Assembly (NCBI RefSeq): GCF_963675165.1
Contig: NC_087391.1
Span: 4,390,646-4,454,645, forward strand
Source of the DNA: Halichondria panicea
Lineage: Eukaryota; Porifera; Demospongiae; Suberitida; Halichondriidae
DNA length: 64,000 nt
Direction: 5' to 3'
The position numbers and the translations under genes are program-made. Below, one piece after another: positions 1 to 12,810 of the stretch (position 1 is the first letter of the stretch; each line of letters begins with the position of its first letter). A model generated the notes under the pieces. It saw only the letters and a program-made list of their open reading frames with translations, had not been told where the DNA came from and made no database searches.

Positions 1-984
1 CTATGTTGTGCTTTGGAGGAATAATGTGGAAATAATAGGCGAAAAGAATAATAGGCAATTTGAAAAGAATAATAGGCTGTTAACTTGAGCATAAAAGAAT
101 AGCATAATGGTAATAACTCGAGCATATTAATCTATACCACCCCTAACGTCCGATTATAAATATCGTTATCTTAGAAATATTTGGGTTGCATCCCTCCTCA
201 GAAACAAATTCACCTGCATGTAACTGCTTCGTATATATAGCATTCAATTAGGGTGGGCGTAATCTCGGCAGAGTACGATACATGCACTGATCAGCTGACA
301 GCACATTTTAAGTTAACAAATTCGACACTTGAGAGGATATTGGTCATCAACAAGGAGGGATTTACAGTTAAGTATATATAATAATCATCGATTGCTTTAT
401 CTGGTTGGATGGATGGTGGAACAATTACCAGGTTGAGTTCTATAACAAAAGAATAATCATGAAGCATGCATGCAAGGGTAGTAGTATACAGTGGCCTCTA
501 AACTACGTATATCCAAATTATATATATAGGGCTGTTTAGAGGATAGAATCCTCTAAACCTTTTACAATAAGCATGCATGCACAGTAATAATAATTGTAAT
601 AATTATGAGCTGTGTCTTTTACTCTATCACCACCATCCACACTAACTACCGATTATAGCTATATATATAAGTCACTCATTGGTTGATCCAGGATTCGTTG
701 TCGACAACTTTTGCCTCAAAATATTGTCAACTGCATGAAAGCGAGAAATTGGTTGCAAATATACCATTGATTGAAGTATATGATTGAAGTATATATATAT
801 ATATATACAGTCATAATTATATTATAGTAGATACGTTTCTAAATAATTATATATTATAGGCTGTATAGTATATAAACTATCCATTCACACATTTATAAAA
901 ATATACTTTTAACTACTCAATGACTATACATAAGAATGCTTATAGTGCATGTGCATGGTCCTCATCACTATATAATTCCTATAC
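1..984. other. AT-rich non-coding stretch left of the Death-domain exon
   Basis: No exon could be supported here. The stretch is AT-rich with short AT runs (for example 780-806). A block at about 233-268 containing CATTCAATTAGGGTGGGCG recurs almost exactly at 1837-1869, so at least one dispersed repeat is present. The minus-strand Death-domain gene should continue through this stretch, because the donor at 984-981 requires a further exon beyond it or in it. Confidence 0.5.
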
Positions 985-3900
985 CTGTACATTCCTTCTC
1001 TATAGCCTCAGCAATGGCATCTCGTCTAACTGTTGGTGCTCTGAGACTCTGACATAATTCAGAATAGGTGAGAGTGGCAGTTTCCAAGCGAGCAGTTAGC
1101 ATTTCCCGTAGACTAGTTTGATTGTCTCGATATCTATCACGGATATCACAGAGGGTGTCAGGGCTCATTTTCAGAACAAGTCCCAGGTCAAACCAGTTTC
1201 TAGCAGCTTTTATCAGTTTCTCGTAAACAGATGACAAGTCATTGAGAGTCAAGATGGAGCCTATACCAAGAAAACAGTTCATATACCTAAAAAGACACCC
1301 ACTTACATTACAAAATTCATACATTATACATATACCGTATACTCTACCCAGATTACGCCCACGTCCGAATTACGCCCAGCACCCCACCCCCACTTTTGAG
1401 TGAAAGTTCCTGCATTATAGGCTAATTTGCCTCGAGAATATGCCCACCAGGAAGTGATGCATTTGTCAGTGAGAAAAAAAGTTTATTGTGTACGCTGCAT
1501 GGTTAGCTGCATGGTTAGCTCTGAATATTATAGCATAATAGATATAGTATAAGAGACAAGGACAATCTTCTCTGAATCTCTGTTGAAGACTCTGACAGTG
1601 ACAAGGAACAACCTTCTGATGCAGAATCTTGACTCTTTATACCTAGCTACTTTACCCATGTATTTACCATTGTTGTATATTGAGGTACAAATAGCTGGCT
1701 GGCCTCAGACGCAGACAGAAGAGACTTCGTTTCTTAATGAGTGGGCTTAATTTTGAGGCAAACACCTGGGTGGGCTTAATTTCGAGGCAAAACTGCTGTT
1801 TTTGAAATTAAGCCTGTAGCTACTTTGTATATTATATATAGCATTCAATTAGGGTGGGCGTAATCTCGGTATAGAATATACGATTATACCTGATAAGTTT
1901 GAGCTGGGTTGTTCAGCATATACACTTGCTTGTACCGTTGTATATCCAGAGTTTTCTACTGATGTATATAGAACGAGTAATTATGCAGGATAACTAGTTT
2001 ATATATAAAAGAGACAATGTTATAATTATTACCTGTATTGTACACATAAAACCTTTTACTTACCATGTTTCGAAATGAGTTTTGTAAGCAAAAGCTTTCC
2101 ACCTTTTGTCAAATTCAAATCTGTAACGATCCTTTGGTTCAATTCTCTAAATCCTTCTGGTGTTGTAAACCCTTGGCCTATAATTATGATATAACATTTC
2201 AGTGTAATGTGCATGTATAATATGCATAATAATTATGTATAATAAGTAACCGTATAATATTATACATGCAGGCAGCTATAAAAACAAGTACAATTAAGAC
2301 TTTACCTTTTAATGTAGCAATATCCTTGTCTGGCAATCCTTCTCGTTTCAGCTTGTTGTGTACAACAATGTGAACATCTACAGAATTGAGTTGTGCAAAC
2401 TGTTAGCCATGAATAAAATTAAATGTGGGCTGGAGGTACAAACCATGCACATGCACGTGTGTGTGTGCTGATATCATTTTAAACTAATTAACCACTACAT
2501 CTATACGCACCCACTTAAGATGCGGTCTGAGAGTGACTACCGAAACGTGGTTTACACTTAATAATTTACTGCCACAGTTGGATACTCCTCTTAATGTACT
2601 CCTGATGTACGTGATAGTATAGAATATGCAGATTGCAGATTTCATATGCTATACACAAGCTGTGATGCATGTGATTGCTGCCGTACATTCAAAGAAAATT
2701 TAGAACAAGGAAGAGTAAGAGTGCATGTTGAACTGCTAGTAACAGCATTTTCCTCCTCCTGCGTCATCACTAGGCAATTATGCTAGCATAATTTTGAGAC
2801 TAATAGTGCAGTGGAGCATTGAGCATTATGCCAGCCTAATATAGGCAACAAATATTAGCCTACTATATAGGCAATTTTTACCAAATGTTGGTAGAAAGTA
2901 GCATGAATAATACCTTTACATGTACTTCTGAGCACATGGTCCACGTCGTGGCTAGACTGAGTATATACGTATGGAAGGTGCTAGTAGTACTCAGTTGACT
3001 TTTTTTCTAAGATTTCTTTCACCAAAAATACTTCTTTAGAAGATTATATATTTTTATTATTATTATTATTATTATTAAGACTTTACAGCCTGTAACGTGA
3101 ATGATATAAAAACAAGTGATTGTTGTAGCAAAGACTATAGCTGACAGACTGTGCCGCATTGAGCGACACAGCTGGATAATTTAATGATTACATGTGAAGC
3201 TAGCTATAATTACGTGTGTAGCATCTGTTGCATGGGCACATTAAGTGGTAGGTACATGGGATGTCAGAGACAAAGTTTTGTTTGAAGTGCTCCCAGAAGT
3301 AATGGTGGAGTGTATTCTTTGTTGAAGTTAGTGGTGCGCTGATATCCATCAGCATAGTGGGCATCAAGTTCCATAACCTTGTGATACGATTGAGGTAGAA
3401 GTGTCTGCTTGCGCTGTAGTGATTGGCTTGTACAGTGAGTTTGTTGTTGCAACTGAAGCGGGTGCGACCAGTAACGAATTTGATGTGATCTCTTATGTTG
3501 AAGTTGTCCGAGGGTTCCTTTAGTGACTTTACTAGAAACATTATGTCCTGTATTTCAAACCAGTACATTAGAGGTAGTAGCTTCAAATCGGACAGCCTTG
3601 ATCTGTATGAGCTTGAGTAATCATTGAGTATGAATTTGGTGGCTCTCCTCTGGATTCTTTCTAGTTTTTGAATGTCCTTGATCAAATTTGGTCTCCAGAC
3701 TTGGGAGCAGTAGGTGACCTGGGATCTAACTAGGGTTATATATAACGATTTTTTTGTGCTGGTTTCTGATTTCATTGAAATCGTCCGTCGGATGAGGTTA
3801 AGAGCTCGGTAGGCCTTAGACGATATGAGGTTATAATGCAGTGACCAGGAGAGGTTGTTGGCTATGCACAAGCCTAGGTCTTTTTCTTTTGTAGCAAAGT

Positions 3901-6900
3901 TAAGGTGAGAATTGTGGATTGAGTAGAGTGTATTAGGGTTGTCTTCGTGCCAGCTAGGATGAGTTATGCGCAGCACATTACATTTTCCTTCATTGAGTTG
4001 CATGTTCCAAGTAGTGCACCAGGATGACAACTGGTTGATGTCTGTTTGTAATTCCAATTGGTCTTCCGTAGAAGTGATGCACTTTACTAGCTTTGTGTCG
4101 TCCGCAAATAGAAATGGATTGGCAGATGAGATGCATAGTTGTGATGTTGTAGTATAATTCTCGTTGATGATTTTAAGGGGTAAGGTACAATGCATGAGAC
4201 TGGAGACTAGACTAATAGGCAAAATTTTGAGCATAATTGGGCAAGGCCTGATAGTAATCAGTACTAATTTGCTATGTTAGCAACACTTCCCAGAAACCAC
4301 ACATGCTGTGATTGCGCAGTTCAATGCTACAAACCACAGTTTACTTAACAGCACTCGAATAGTGATGACAGTGATGACGCATGTCAAGGCAAATGCGGAC
4401 TATGCGGTTCCACGATTACTACAGCAGTTCAACACTCTTACTCTTATCTACTCTTGTTATCAGAAAATCTGCAATTCAACTGGAGGTGAGTATATACTTC
4501 ATGTATGTTTACAGCTGCATACTGCAGTACAATACAGTATAGACCTTGTCCTTATCTATGTGCTGCATAACACTCTTAGTCTATATATATAGCAGGGCTG
4601 TAGATGTATATAGCTTAGGTTTGCAGGGGTGGAAAAATAACAGCTGAAAATTGTTACTAATTTCATATTTTCTGAGTATATATATAATTATATAGCTCTT
4701 CATGGCAACTTGTAACTTGAGCAACTAAAAAGGTAGCTTGAGCTGAGATACTCTTACTTCCCAGAGGCAGAGGTGCAGTGAAACTAATTTTCCCAGACAA
4801 TCACTTTTTTCTCAGCAGTCAGCATGCAATCAAATAGCCCTACCCACATTTCAATTTCATTGCAATATATAATTATAGCCATGCACAGGAGACATGCAAA
4901 GTATAACTTTGCTACATGCATGCAGGCTAGTCTGTAATCGCAAGGAAACTCAGAGTGGGCCATGATTGATGCTAAAAAGGATGCCAAAAGTACGAAGTCT
5001 AAAATTAATGGCTGCTGCATCAGAAGAGCCTATATAGCTCTTCTCACTCTTATACAGCTATACCAATAGCGTTCTAGTGTAGAACTATTAAGTATAGAGT
5101 AGCAACACTCCATGGCTATATATATATACACACACTTCTGAAAAGGCTGCTTCAAAGTAAGAACGAAGCATTTTATTTTGCAAATCCACGAATAGAAACA
5201 AGACTATAAAAAGAAGCTTGCACTTCATGAGCAGCAGTCTATATATTAAACAGGGACATTTTTAGAACTTAAAGCAAGGAAGTGCTCAAATTCTTAAAAA
5301 AAAGGTTAACTATTTTTTGACACCCCTATCAGTGTAACTTTCCAATGCTGATTGGGTATGCTCAATAAGGTGTGGTCATGCATGACTATATAGTACGGCC
5401 ATACGAAAATAACCCGCTATATAGGTAATCAAAACTAATTACAGCCCATAAAACGATTATGGGCTTAACGAGCCCATAATCGATAATTTTATTGTGGTAC
5501 TGACATTGTACTCAAGCATCCAGGAATGTTGATTGATTAACCTTTCCCGGCTTTAATTAAAACAAAATAATACAGAATAAATACATGTTTTTCTTTAAAA
5601 ATCCATATCTTATGAACCATACATTGAAATCACTCGTAACTATTTCCTACAGGTAGCCCAGACCCCGGGGGTACCATGACATCATCATCGTTACCTAGCA
5701 ACTGACCACCCCCAACTAATTAGCGATTGTTTACAAACATTCACAATTATGTACACAAACAATATTATACGAAGGCACAAAGTGACTATAGACACTAAGT
5801 AAGTGTTCTCAATGTTCTCACGGTGACATAGTTCGATCAGGATCTGCCGAAACTTCTCTGCGAGGTCGTATCAGCAGACACCCTTTTCCCAGGAAACGTT
5901 CTTCACCTACACACACGTTTACAAGTTCAATGGTGGCTCATGATATCCACTGCTGTACTAACTAGCCTAAGCAAACCTATACTGAAGCTATCCTGAAGCT
6001 ATCAGAATACAGTATGTTGTACAAATGCTACTCTAGACTTACCAGATCCAGAAACTTGGTCCAGCTCCTTCAGGCTCCTCAGGCTCTTTATTTTTTTAGC
6101 TTGAGGTAGCTTCCTACCTAGCTACGATCCCAGTCACTGTCCCCTCACTCTACAAGGCCATAAGCATCGATATTCTCACTGTCTAGCAGCTCTAGAACCC
6201 CACTGAGGTTGTACTACGAAGATCTTGAAGTCATCATCAAACGGTCACTTTTCTTTCGACAGTACTGCACGAAGCGTACCTCGAAGCAAGATGTTGAAAA
6301 TACCACGTGAAAGAGCAGCTCAATGCGCATGTGCTGGTACCTACAGCGTGCGCATAGCTCCAACACAGTGTGCACAGCAAATTTTTGAAAAATCTCGGTC
6401 CGCTGGACGACATATGTCGTCCAAAGCCGGGAAAGGGTTAAATAAATGCGCATGCATAAATTATACTAAGTTATTACTCACCATAATTTATTTTATCAGA
6501 AAAAAGAAATTGGCCATCACAGTCCTTAATTTGACAAGTATAATCCCCTCCATAACGTGACGCAATCTTAGAAATTGTGAGGATAGACGAGTTAGACCCT
6601 TGATAACCTTGATCATCTGAAATCATTGTCTTGCTATGGAACCATTGATAGCTTAGTGGTTCAGCTCCTTCAGCAGACATACTGATCGTAGTTATTTCGT
6701 TACGAGTGTTTAGATTTGGTTGCTTGATTATTTGAAGAGCCTATATATAAAAAGAGAAACACGAATAAAAATGCTATCGCTGTAACGAAGAATGTCATGA
6801 GCTTACCTTGTAGTACCATCGTTTCATTTCTTTGGATAGTTTCATTTTTACCTGGCAACTCAAATTCGAGCATTTTAGAAATCGCTTATGGTCATCGAAA

Positions 6901-8971
6901 ATAACAGATGCAAGTTGCTCATTTCCAAACTCCATTTCGTTAGGAATTTTCTTGTGACGATTAGGACATCTGAAAGCCAACTCATATGTCTTAATAGTCA
7001 GCTTGTACACAGAACCATGTTGTAAGGCATTAATGACATCATCTGCTACCTTGCATAGCTCTTTTCGTACTGTTACAAAGTCAACAGTTTTATCGTACGC
7101 ATTTGGCAATTGGGACACATAGAACTTGCAGTATCTGGGACAAGAGATAAGAATTATTTTAAGCATTCCTTTAAAAGAAACCTCGATGTGATTCTTGTAA
7201 ACATCCTCGCCAAGAAGATTAAACTCAATTCTTGCTATTAAATTAGCCATGAAAGCACACACAAAGCCAAGTGGTACAAAACCTGTTTGAAATCGAATAA
7301 ACATTGGTTCTAGATTTGGTTCTAGATTTGGAACGAAAACGGTGCTAGGCATGCTTCTTAAAACAGCGGGAAGGAAGTACTCTGTAGATGATGGTATTGG
7401 AGCTGCGATGTTTAAATGCACTAGAAGCTCAACTAGACTTTCAACGGGGAGAAGGTCTTTCCTTTTAGTTTCGATGTCTTTGAGTGAGAAGCATCCACGG
7501 TGTATAAAGTGATGGTATTTATCCACGTGCAATTTAGAGTTCGTTGAAGCATACACATCAAAGATGATTTCACTTATACTTAAAAAAATGACCTGAGGGT
7601 CGCATATGACAATATCTCGCAACTTTTCATTATCAGGGAAGTACATTACTAAGCCAATGTACCTGTGTAGAAATTTCAATGCTGTGGTTACTTGTTTCGA
7701 AGTCATTTCGAATAGTTCACCGATTTCATTGCAATATTTGAGTGAAACGAAATGTCCACCTTCTTCTATAGCAAGAAGTTTCAAGCAAATGCTAAGCATA
7801 AGCCATCGTACAGGGATTTTGTATTTTCTGAATCGATTTGCTATCAATTCTTCAAGGCGTTTTCGATAAATAACAATCTCTTTTTCACCTCCATTTTTGT
7901 TATTTACTCTGAAAAAGATTTGACCTTTTTCTCGGTCATAGTATTCTATATTATGAAGACCAGTGTCCTTTAATCGGGTTTTGAGTTCTGTTTCGTTTTG
8001 ATCAACCACTAACTGGACTTCTTTCGTTGCTTTCAAGTATTCATCTTTAAATGTTCCTAACAATAATGTTATTGAACTTGAAAGTTTGTTTGATTTGTTG
8101 TCACTCGCTATGTACTCTTCTATCTCAGCATCCGAATTTCCAAAACATGCAATGCTTGAAAGAGTAGTGAAAATGATATCTTCTGATGTGTAAGTGTACT
8201 CTTCGCACACAATTGGATCTGTATCAACATCGGGCTTGAACGTTACAGGGTGTTCAGTTCCTAATCCGTCTAGGAGCTTCATGAACACCAAGTACATAGC
8301 AGGACCAATTGTTAATGATGGAAGCATATCCAAAAATGCTGGTTGCCCACCTACATCCACTATATTAAGTAGGGTATCAGTCAAAATTTGTGGTTTTACC
8401 CTCAAATTGTATCTTAGCTTATTATATTTATTGAGAACATTTGCTATGTTTGGAGACAATGTATCCTGCTGATATTTATAATCCAGTTTTAGATTGGCAG
8501 TTGAGGTTGTAGCTCCCAGACGTTCCTGAGTACTGGTTGGCAAAGTACTTGAATGACTATTGCATTGTACTTGGGGTTGGTGAGACTCTGCTTCAGGTTT
8601 GTTTATCCTCTGGGATTCTGTTAACTTGGTATTACCAACTTCTTTAACATGCACTTCTTCGTTCACTAACATTGAGGTTAATACGGCAACTTGACTGTGT
8701 AATTCTTCAATAGTGTGCCAATTACCATCCGTAGTAACAGCGGCAGCAATAGGAGTATATTTAATACATACTTGCTGTAAGCGAGCCATTTTTGTGCTAC
8801 AATGAGGTTTTGGATCTGAGTCAATGTCCCATTTCATTTCACCAAGAAGTCTATCGAGAAAGGTTGACTTTCCAACTAGGCCAGGACCAAGAAGAAGGAG
8901 CTTGAGGTAGCGAAGACACACCGTTCGACCGTTCATGATGGCTTCTTGATAAAGGTGCTCTTCCTCCACCC
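985..8971 (-). CDS. Roc/COR-like GTPase with Ig and Death domains (module A, 3' end beyond the window)
   Basis: Exons read on the minus strand are 8971-6807, 6740-6482, 2377-2306, 2177-2064 and 1260-985. All have AG/GT borders and compatible phases, so one reading frame runs through. The first exon (about 720 aa) has a Walker A loop GPGLVGKST near its start, a G3-like DVGGQ about 175 residues later, and a G4-like GTFKDEY. A COR-like helical/winged region follows (from about RWLMLSICLKLL). The second exon is an Ig-like fold (Q-W near the start, G-x-Y-x-C near the end). Two short helical exons follow, then a Death domain of about 90 aa (from LSSVYEKLIKAARNWF). The architecture suggests an intracellular or receptor-type immune or apoptosis GTPase. 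The exact family member is not recognised. The first exon begins at an acceptor, so the true N terminus lies further right. The last donor (GTATAGG) shows that the gene goes on leftwards. Confidence 0.75.
1261..2063. other. Intron of module A with dispersed repeats
   Basis: This intron lies between the Death-domain exon and the preceding exon. It contains a second copy (1837-1869) of a 30-plus-base repeat also found near position 233. It also holds short GGGCTTAATTTYGAGGCAAA-type repeats at about 1742 and 1773. No gene was seen. Confidence 0.5.
3053..4234 (-). pseudogene. 5'-truncated non-LTR retrotransposon, reverse transcriptase C-terminal part
   Basis: The 344-residue open frame (4234-3200) begins just before the catalytic FADDTK block of a LINE-type reverse transcriptase. 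It continues through the thumb and C-terminal region seen in CR1/jockey-like elements (QLSSWCTTWNMQLNEGKC, LYITLVRSQVTYCSQVW, LERIQRRATKFIL, LKLLPLMYWFEIQDIMFLVK). The N-terminal endonuclease and the first RT blocks are absent, so this is a typical 5'-truncated, dead insertion. On the coding strand it ends in a (TAA)n-type run (3054-3077), which fits the simple-repeat tails of jockey/I/CR1-type elements. It lies in an intron of the GTPase/Death gene in the same orientation. Confidence 0.85.
4790..5260 (-). repeat. Dispersed repeat, TGCCTCGGTG family (degenerate copy)
   Basis: This shares blocks with the copies at 29130-29945, 37937-38424 and 51610-52290. Shared features include the ATTGATGCTAAAAAGGATGCC and CTTCTCACTCTTRCAG stretches, the line about an acceptor-like run near GAGTAGCAACACT, and the GCAAATCCACGAA block. 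It is reversed relative to the copies in the MED16 duplication. No coding capacity was seen. Confidence 0.6.
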
Positions 8972-9606
8972 CTGTACAGAAGGAATTCAATTACTCAATT
9001 GCATCAACAAAATACACACCATACATGCATGCATGCATGCATATATAGCGGACAATTTTCTTGAGGTGCAATTTTTGAGGGCAAAGTAGTGAACGCGATT
9101 ATTAAAACTAGGAGAAACTCCTATGCACTGGTATTTCACATGCAAAGGTCTTGGTGGGTGTGGTTCTGACATTAAAACGCGAATAATACAACCCACAAAC
9201 ATTTCTTCTGAGGACTTTTGAAACATTTGCACCAGCGAAAATTTCCCGCTTATACGGTACTCTTATACGGTACTCTACAAAGTGATTGCTGATAATCTAC
9301 CACTGAGTATATAATTTAGGTAGACACTTGTCAATGAACAAACACCATTATAATAAAAGCACTGCTGATGCCTCGGTAGACTCCACCCACCCAGCCCACA
9401 TTTTATTTTATTCATGGCTAACAGTTTACAGTGTTCAGGGGTGTTTCTAGAGATTGGAGCAGGGGGGGTGCTCAAGAGCACAGAAAAAAATGGGGCCCAC
9501 GCGCATAGTGCGTGCGCTATTTTACGCCCCCGCATTTATTGCGGCGCGTCTTTTACATGCATACATAGCGTGATAATAAGAGTATCAAGACATAATTATG
9601 AGTCAG
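8972..9606. other. Upstream intron of module A
   Basis: This contains a CATG microsatellite (9023-9042), a 13-base tandem TTATACGGTACTC pair at about 9243-9268, and a fragment (9380-9425) that matches 2396-2440 in reverse. No exon with support was found. Confidence 0.4.
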
Positions 9607-9753
9607 TCATCTTGTAGGGTCTCCATGCACTATTCTCCTGGGGTACATCCTAGCAAACAGGTCAATCACTGCAGTCATAGTGTTAGTCATTGCTTCTCCG
9701 TATCTCTCAGTGGAGCAAGAGGTGACTGGGAGAGTGCAGAGGATCTTGATCAG
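9607..9753 (-). pseudogene. hAT transposase C-terminal remnant
   Basis: The minus-strand translation gives the hAT dimerisation signature TLPVTSCSTER. After an internal deletion it continues with IDLFARMYPRRI, the usual last helix of this transposase class, and then a stop at 9607-9609. In intact hAT proteins about 40 residues separate these two motifs. Only about 147 bp survive, and no terminal repeats were identified. It is certainly non-functional. Confidence 0.65.
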
Positions 9754-9755
9754 CT

Positions 9756-11578
9756 ATTATAACTGCATTACATAACAACATTGAATGATTGCGCATGCTC
9801 AATTGGGCGTGGTCATGACTTGTAATTGAGATAGAGCTAAATATAACTATAGAGCTGCACGTACCTCTAGCTCTGGAGCTGCACAGCTACTGAGTGATAG
9901 GATTAGTTTCATGGTTGTCTGGGAGGACAGGGGGGTGCTCAAGCTCCCAAAGCCCTCCATTGTACACGCCACTGGTGTTAGTGACGTATTCAGTTCTAGA
10001 CGACGTAGAGCGTGGGAGTTGGATACTCCTCTTAATGAACTCATGCATGATGCATGGTGGCTGTAATAGTGCCTCGAATTAAAGCTGCTATATCTAGCTA
10101 GCTCTATAGCCAACGTGCAAGTTCAAGCTTTGACACGAAGCTTTAACATCAAAATATGCACTATGTTATATAGTTAGAACATGGGCATGAGGTATTTATG
10201 TGTTATAGTATCCCAAAGCTCGAGGGCTTTAGCCCAAGGGATGAGGGACACTATAACCATAGATACCGAATGCACATGTTCTAACTGATTTAGATCCCAA
10301 AACCTATTGGCTACTAGAAATGCACTAGCTTAGCAACAGTCAACCTATATAAACAGCCTACCTAGCAACTGCATCATTATTCTATTGAAAACTAATATCT
10401 GAAGTTGGCATCTCTGTGTCTCTACTAAATCTGTGGTCTCTATTCAAGTCAACCCCGTCCTATCTCAGTTTGATGGACAAAATTATAGTCCTAGCTCCAC
10501 CCACAAAACGGAAACATCCAGCTCCTCCCCCAGTTTTGCAGCAAACAAGCCCAGCAGACTTCCCAAGAAACGAGCAGCTCGTACTACTCTCACATAGCGA
10601 AAGGAAGACACCTAAGCTATAATTTGCAGCAAACAAGCCCAGCAAAGGAGCGGCTCCTATACTACTCTTGAACAAAGCGAAAGGAACTTTAGGAAGAAGC
10701 CAAAGCTAGAATCCCAGCACTTCCATACATCCAGCTCCTCCCCCATGGAGCCTTGCAGCAAAAAAGCACAGCACACTGCCCAAAAAACGAGCGTCTCCTA
10801 CTACTCTCGAACAACACCAAAAAAAAACTAGAGCTTCTCTCTTTCATTCTAGTTCTGTTATTATTACTAGACAAAGCATCTGATCTACAATAATTTTTAT
10901 GTTATTACATGTATATCTTCTTGTAAATCACAATACAATTAATGTGTACAATGTTGTAGTTTGTAGCCCAGAGCAATCGATACTATAGCTCATAGTTCCC
11001 TGTTAAATACACTCAAATGGGACTAATAAAACTATAATAACTTGTTGTGTGAAGGCTATCCATGCTGTAAACGCACCGCTATGGCATCTAGGTGAGCAGG
11101 CTCAGAAATCACAAACAAACAGACAAACCAGCCGACTATACTATATACCCGTGGCCGCCCACACGCCTTGGGTAATAAATAATTGTGTGTTGCAGCAGTG
11201 TTGATTCTTCTAGCTCTGTTTAGAACTTCAAGAAAACCTTCCAGCTAGAGCTACTATGGCATGCACACAGTTAGGAAGAGTAGTGTACCCTTCTTATATG
11301 TTTTATAGAATTGACTTGAGTGAATAACTTCTCGAGTGTCGAGTCTAAAAGCTTTCAGAGTGATCATTAGCTTCTTTATCTTCAGCAATGACGTTTATAA
11401 AACGCATGCAAGATTTGGTAGCAGATGACTTGCCTAAATACCGCAGAGAACCCACAGTAACACTTTCCTATAACACTTTCCTATAACATCCTCAGGTACA
11501 TTGAGGACTGGGACCAACATAACAATTTTTTTTATAAGAGGCACTTCAATTAACCTGCTGCTGTTTACTGTGTAGCTA
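9756..11578. other. Repeat-rich intergenic or intronic stretch
   Basis: A copy of the dispersed repeat whose other copies crowd 24-31 kb appears split here. Its first part is at about 10112-10160 and its second part at about 11030-11190. The roughly 870 bp between them looks inserted. That inserted part contains an imperfect inverted repeat (about 10172-10291) and a three-unit tandem repeat (10510-10815). No exon was seen. Confidence 0.5.
10510..10815. repeat. Imperfect tandem repeat, about three units of 105-130 bp
   Basis: Each unit holds GCAGCAAACAAGCCCAGCA or a close variant, followed by ACGAGCRGCTC and a TACTACTCTC block. The units start near 10540, 10627 and 10755. The short open frames here are repeat-derived and have no recognisable domain. 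Confidence 0.6.
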
Positions 11579-12810
11579 CAGTGCAACAACCAAAGAGAGT
11601 AGATATTTTTTTTCATTTTTTTTTTCACATTTTGTGGCATATCTTCTGAAGTAAAAGTGATGTGATCTATTTGAGTGCAGGTACTGAAAGTTCAACTATT
11701 GGCGCTTCCATTGGACCACCACCTGTTACATCATACGACATCATCACTATGAAATGGCTGTCTGAAGATGTGTACCTCCGAAAATATGTTAGGAATAGAA
11801 GTAGCTTGAGTTAAGATCTGAAATTTGTTGTGCATGTACCTGAGTATATTGCTCATCTTTTGAGCTTCAACGGAAGTCTGGGCTACTAGTAAGTTCTGAG
11901 AAATACTGCATTTTGTTGTTTTTTGGTGGCAAATATGTTAGGAATACAACTTTCGATTTTATGCTAGTTAAGGTCTGATTTTTGAGAAGGATGTACTACA
12001 ATAGTGTAAAATTCATTTGCACTAACTTATACAGAAGCTAAACAAGTCTCTTCTTTGCTAGAGCGGCCCTTCTTGTCAAAAAGGTGATTTTGCTCCGTTT
12101 TTGCTACTTTTGCTGACATATGCAATGATATTCATTGATTTGTGACATCACAAATCATCTTGTTGTTATTTGCTACATCCAAAAGTCATGTGATGTCTAC
12201 CTGCAAATACACAGTTGATGTTGGCCATTCTGTGTCACAGGGGCGTGGCAACTGAGCCTTACACGTAGCCAAATCGCCCCAAAAGTCATAAAAAGCACTG
12301 TTTTTGACAAGATGGGCCGCTCTAGCAAAGAAGAGGCTAGCCTAACCCCTGTAAGTTAGTACAGATGAAAAGTACACTATTGTAGTACATGCTGCTCAAA
12401 AATCAGACCTTAACTAATATAAAATCGAAAGTTGTATTCCTAAAATATTTGCCACCAAAAAACAACAAAATGCAGTATTTCTCAGAACTTACTAGTAGCC
12501 CAGACTTCCGTTGAAGCTCAAAAGATGAGCAATATACTCAGGTACATGCACAACAAATTTCAGATCTTAACTCAAACAAATAAGGTACTTCTATTCCTAA
12601 CATATTTTCGGAAGTACACATCTTCAGACAGTCATTTTATACTGATGATGTCATGTGATGTAACAGGTGGTGGTCCAATGGAAGCGCCAATAGTTGAACT
12701 TTAAGCACCTGCACTCAAATAGATCATATCACTTTTACTTTAGAAGATATGCCACAAAATGTAAAAAATGTGTACCCCAAAAAAATCTACTCTCTTTGGT
12801 TGTTGCACTG
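11579..12810. mobile_element. Foldback (long-inverted-repeat) MITE with TA target duplication
   Basis: The element begins CAGTGCAACAACCAAAGAG and ends with the exact reverse complement CTCTTTGGTTGTTGCACTG, flanked by TA on both sides (11577-11578 and 12811-12812). Each arm is about 515 bp and the two are near-identical in inverted orientation. They leave an unpaired centre of about 200 bp that itself holds the palindrome GATTTGTGACATCACAAATC. CAGTG ends and a TA duplication fit the Tc1/mariner superfamily. There is no transposase frame, so it is non-autonomous. Confidence 0.85.

Larger units (their letters stand above)
2378..6481. other. Long intron of module A filled with transposon debris
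   Basis: The intron between the Ig exon and the next downstream exon holds the truncated retrotransposon (3053-4234) and a TGCCTCGGTG-family repeat copy (about 4790-5260, minus orientation). It also has a short hairpin around 5445-5480 in which CCCATAA and its reverse complement flank CGATTAT. A fragment at 2396-2440 recurs at 9390-9425. No further exon could be supported. Confidence 0.5.
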
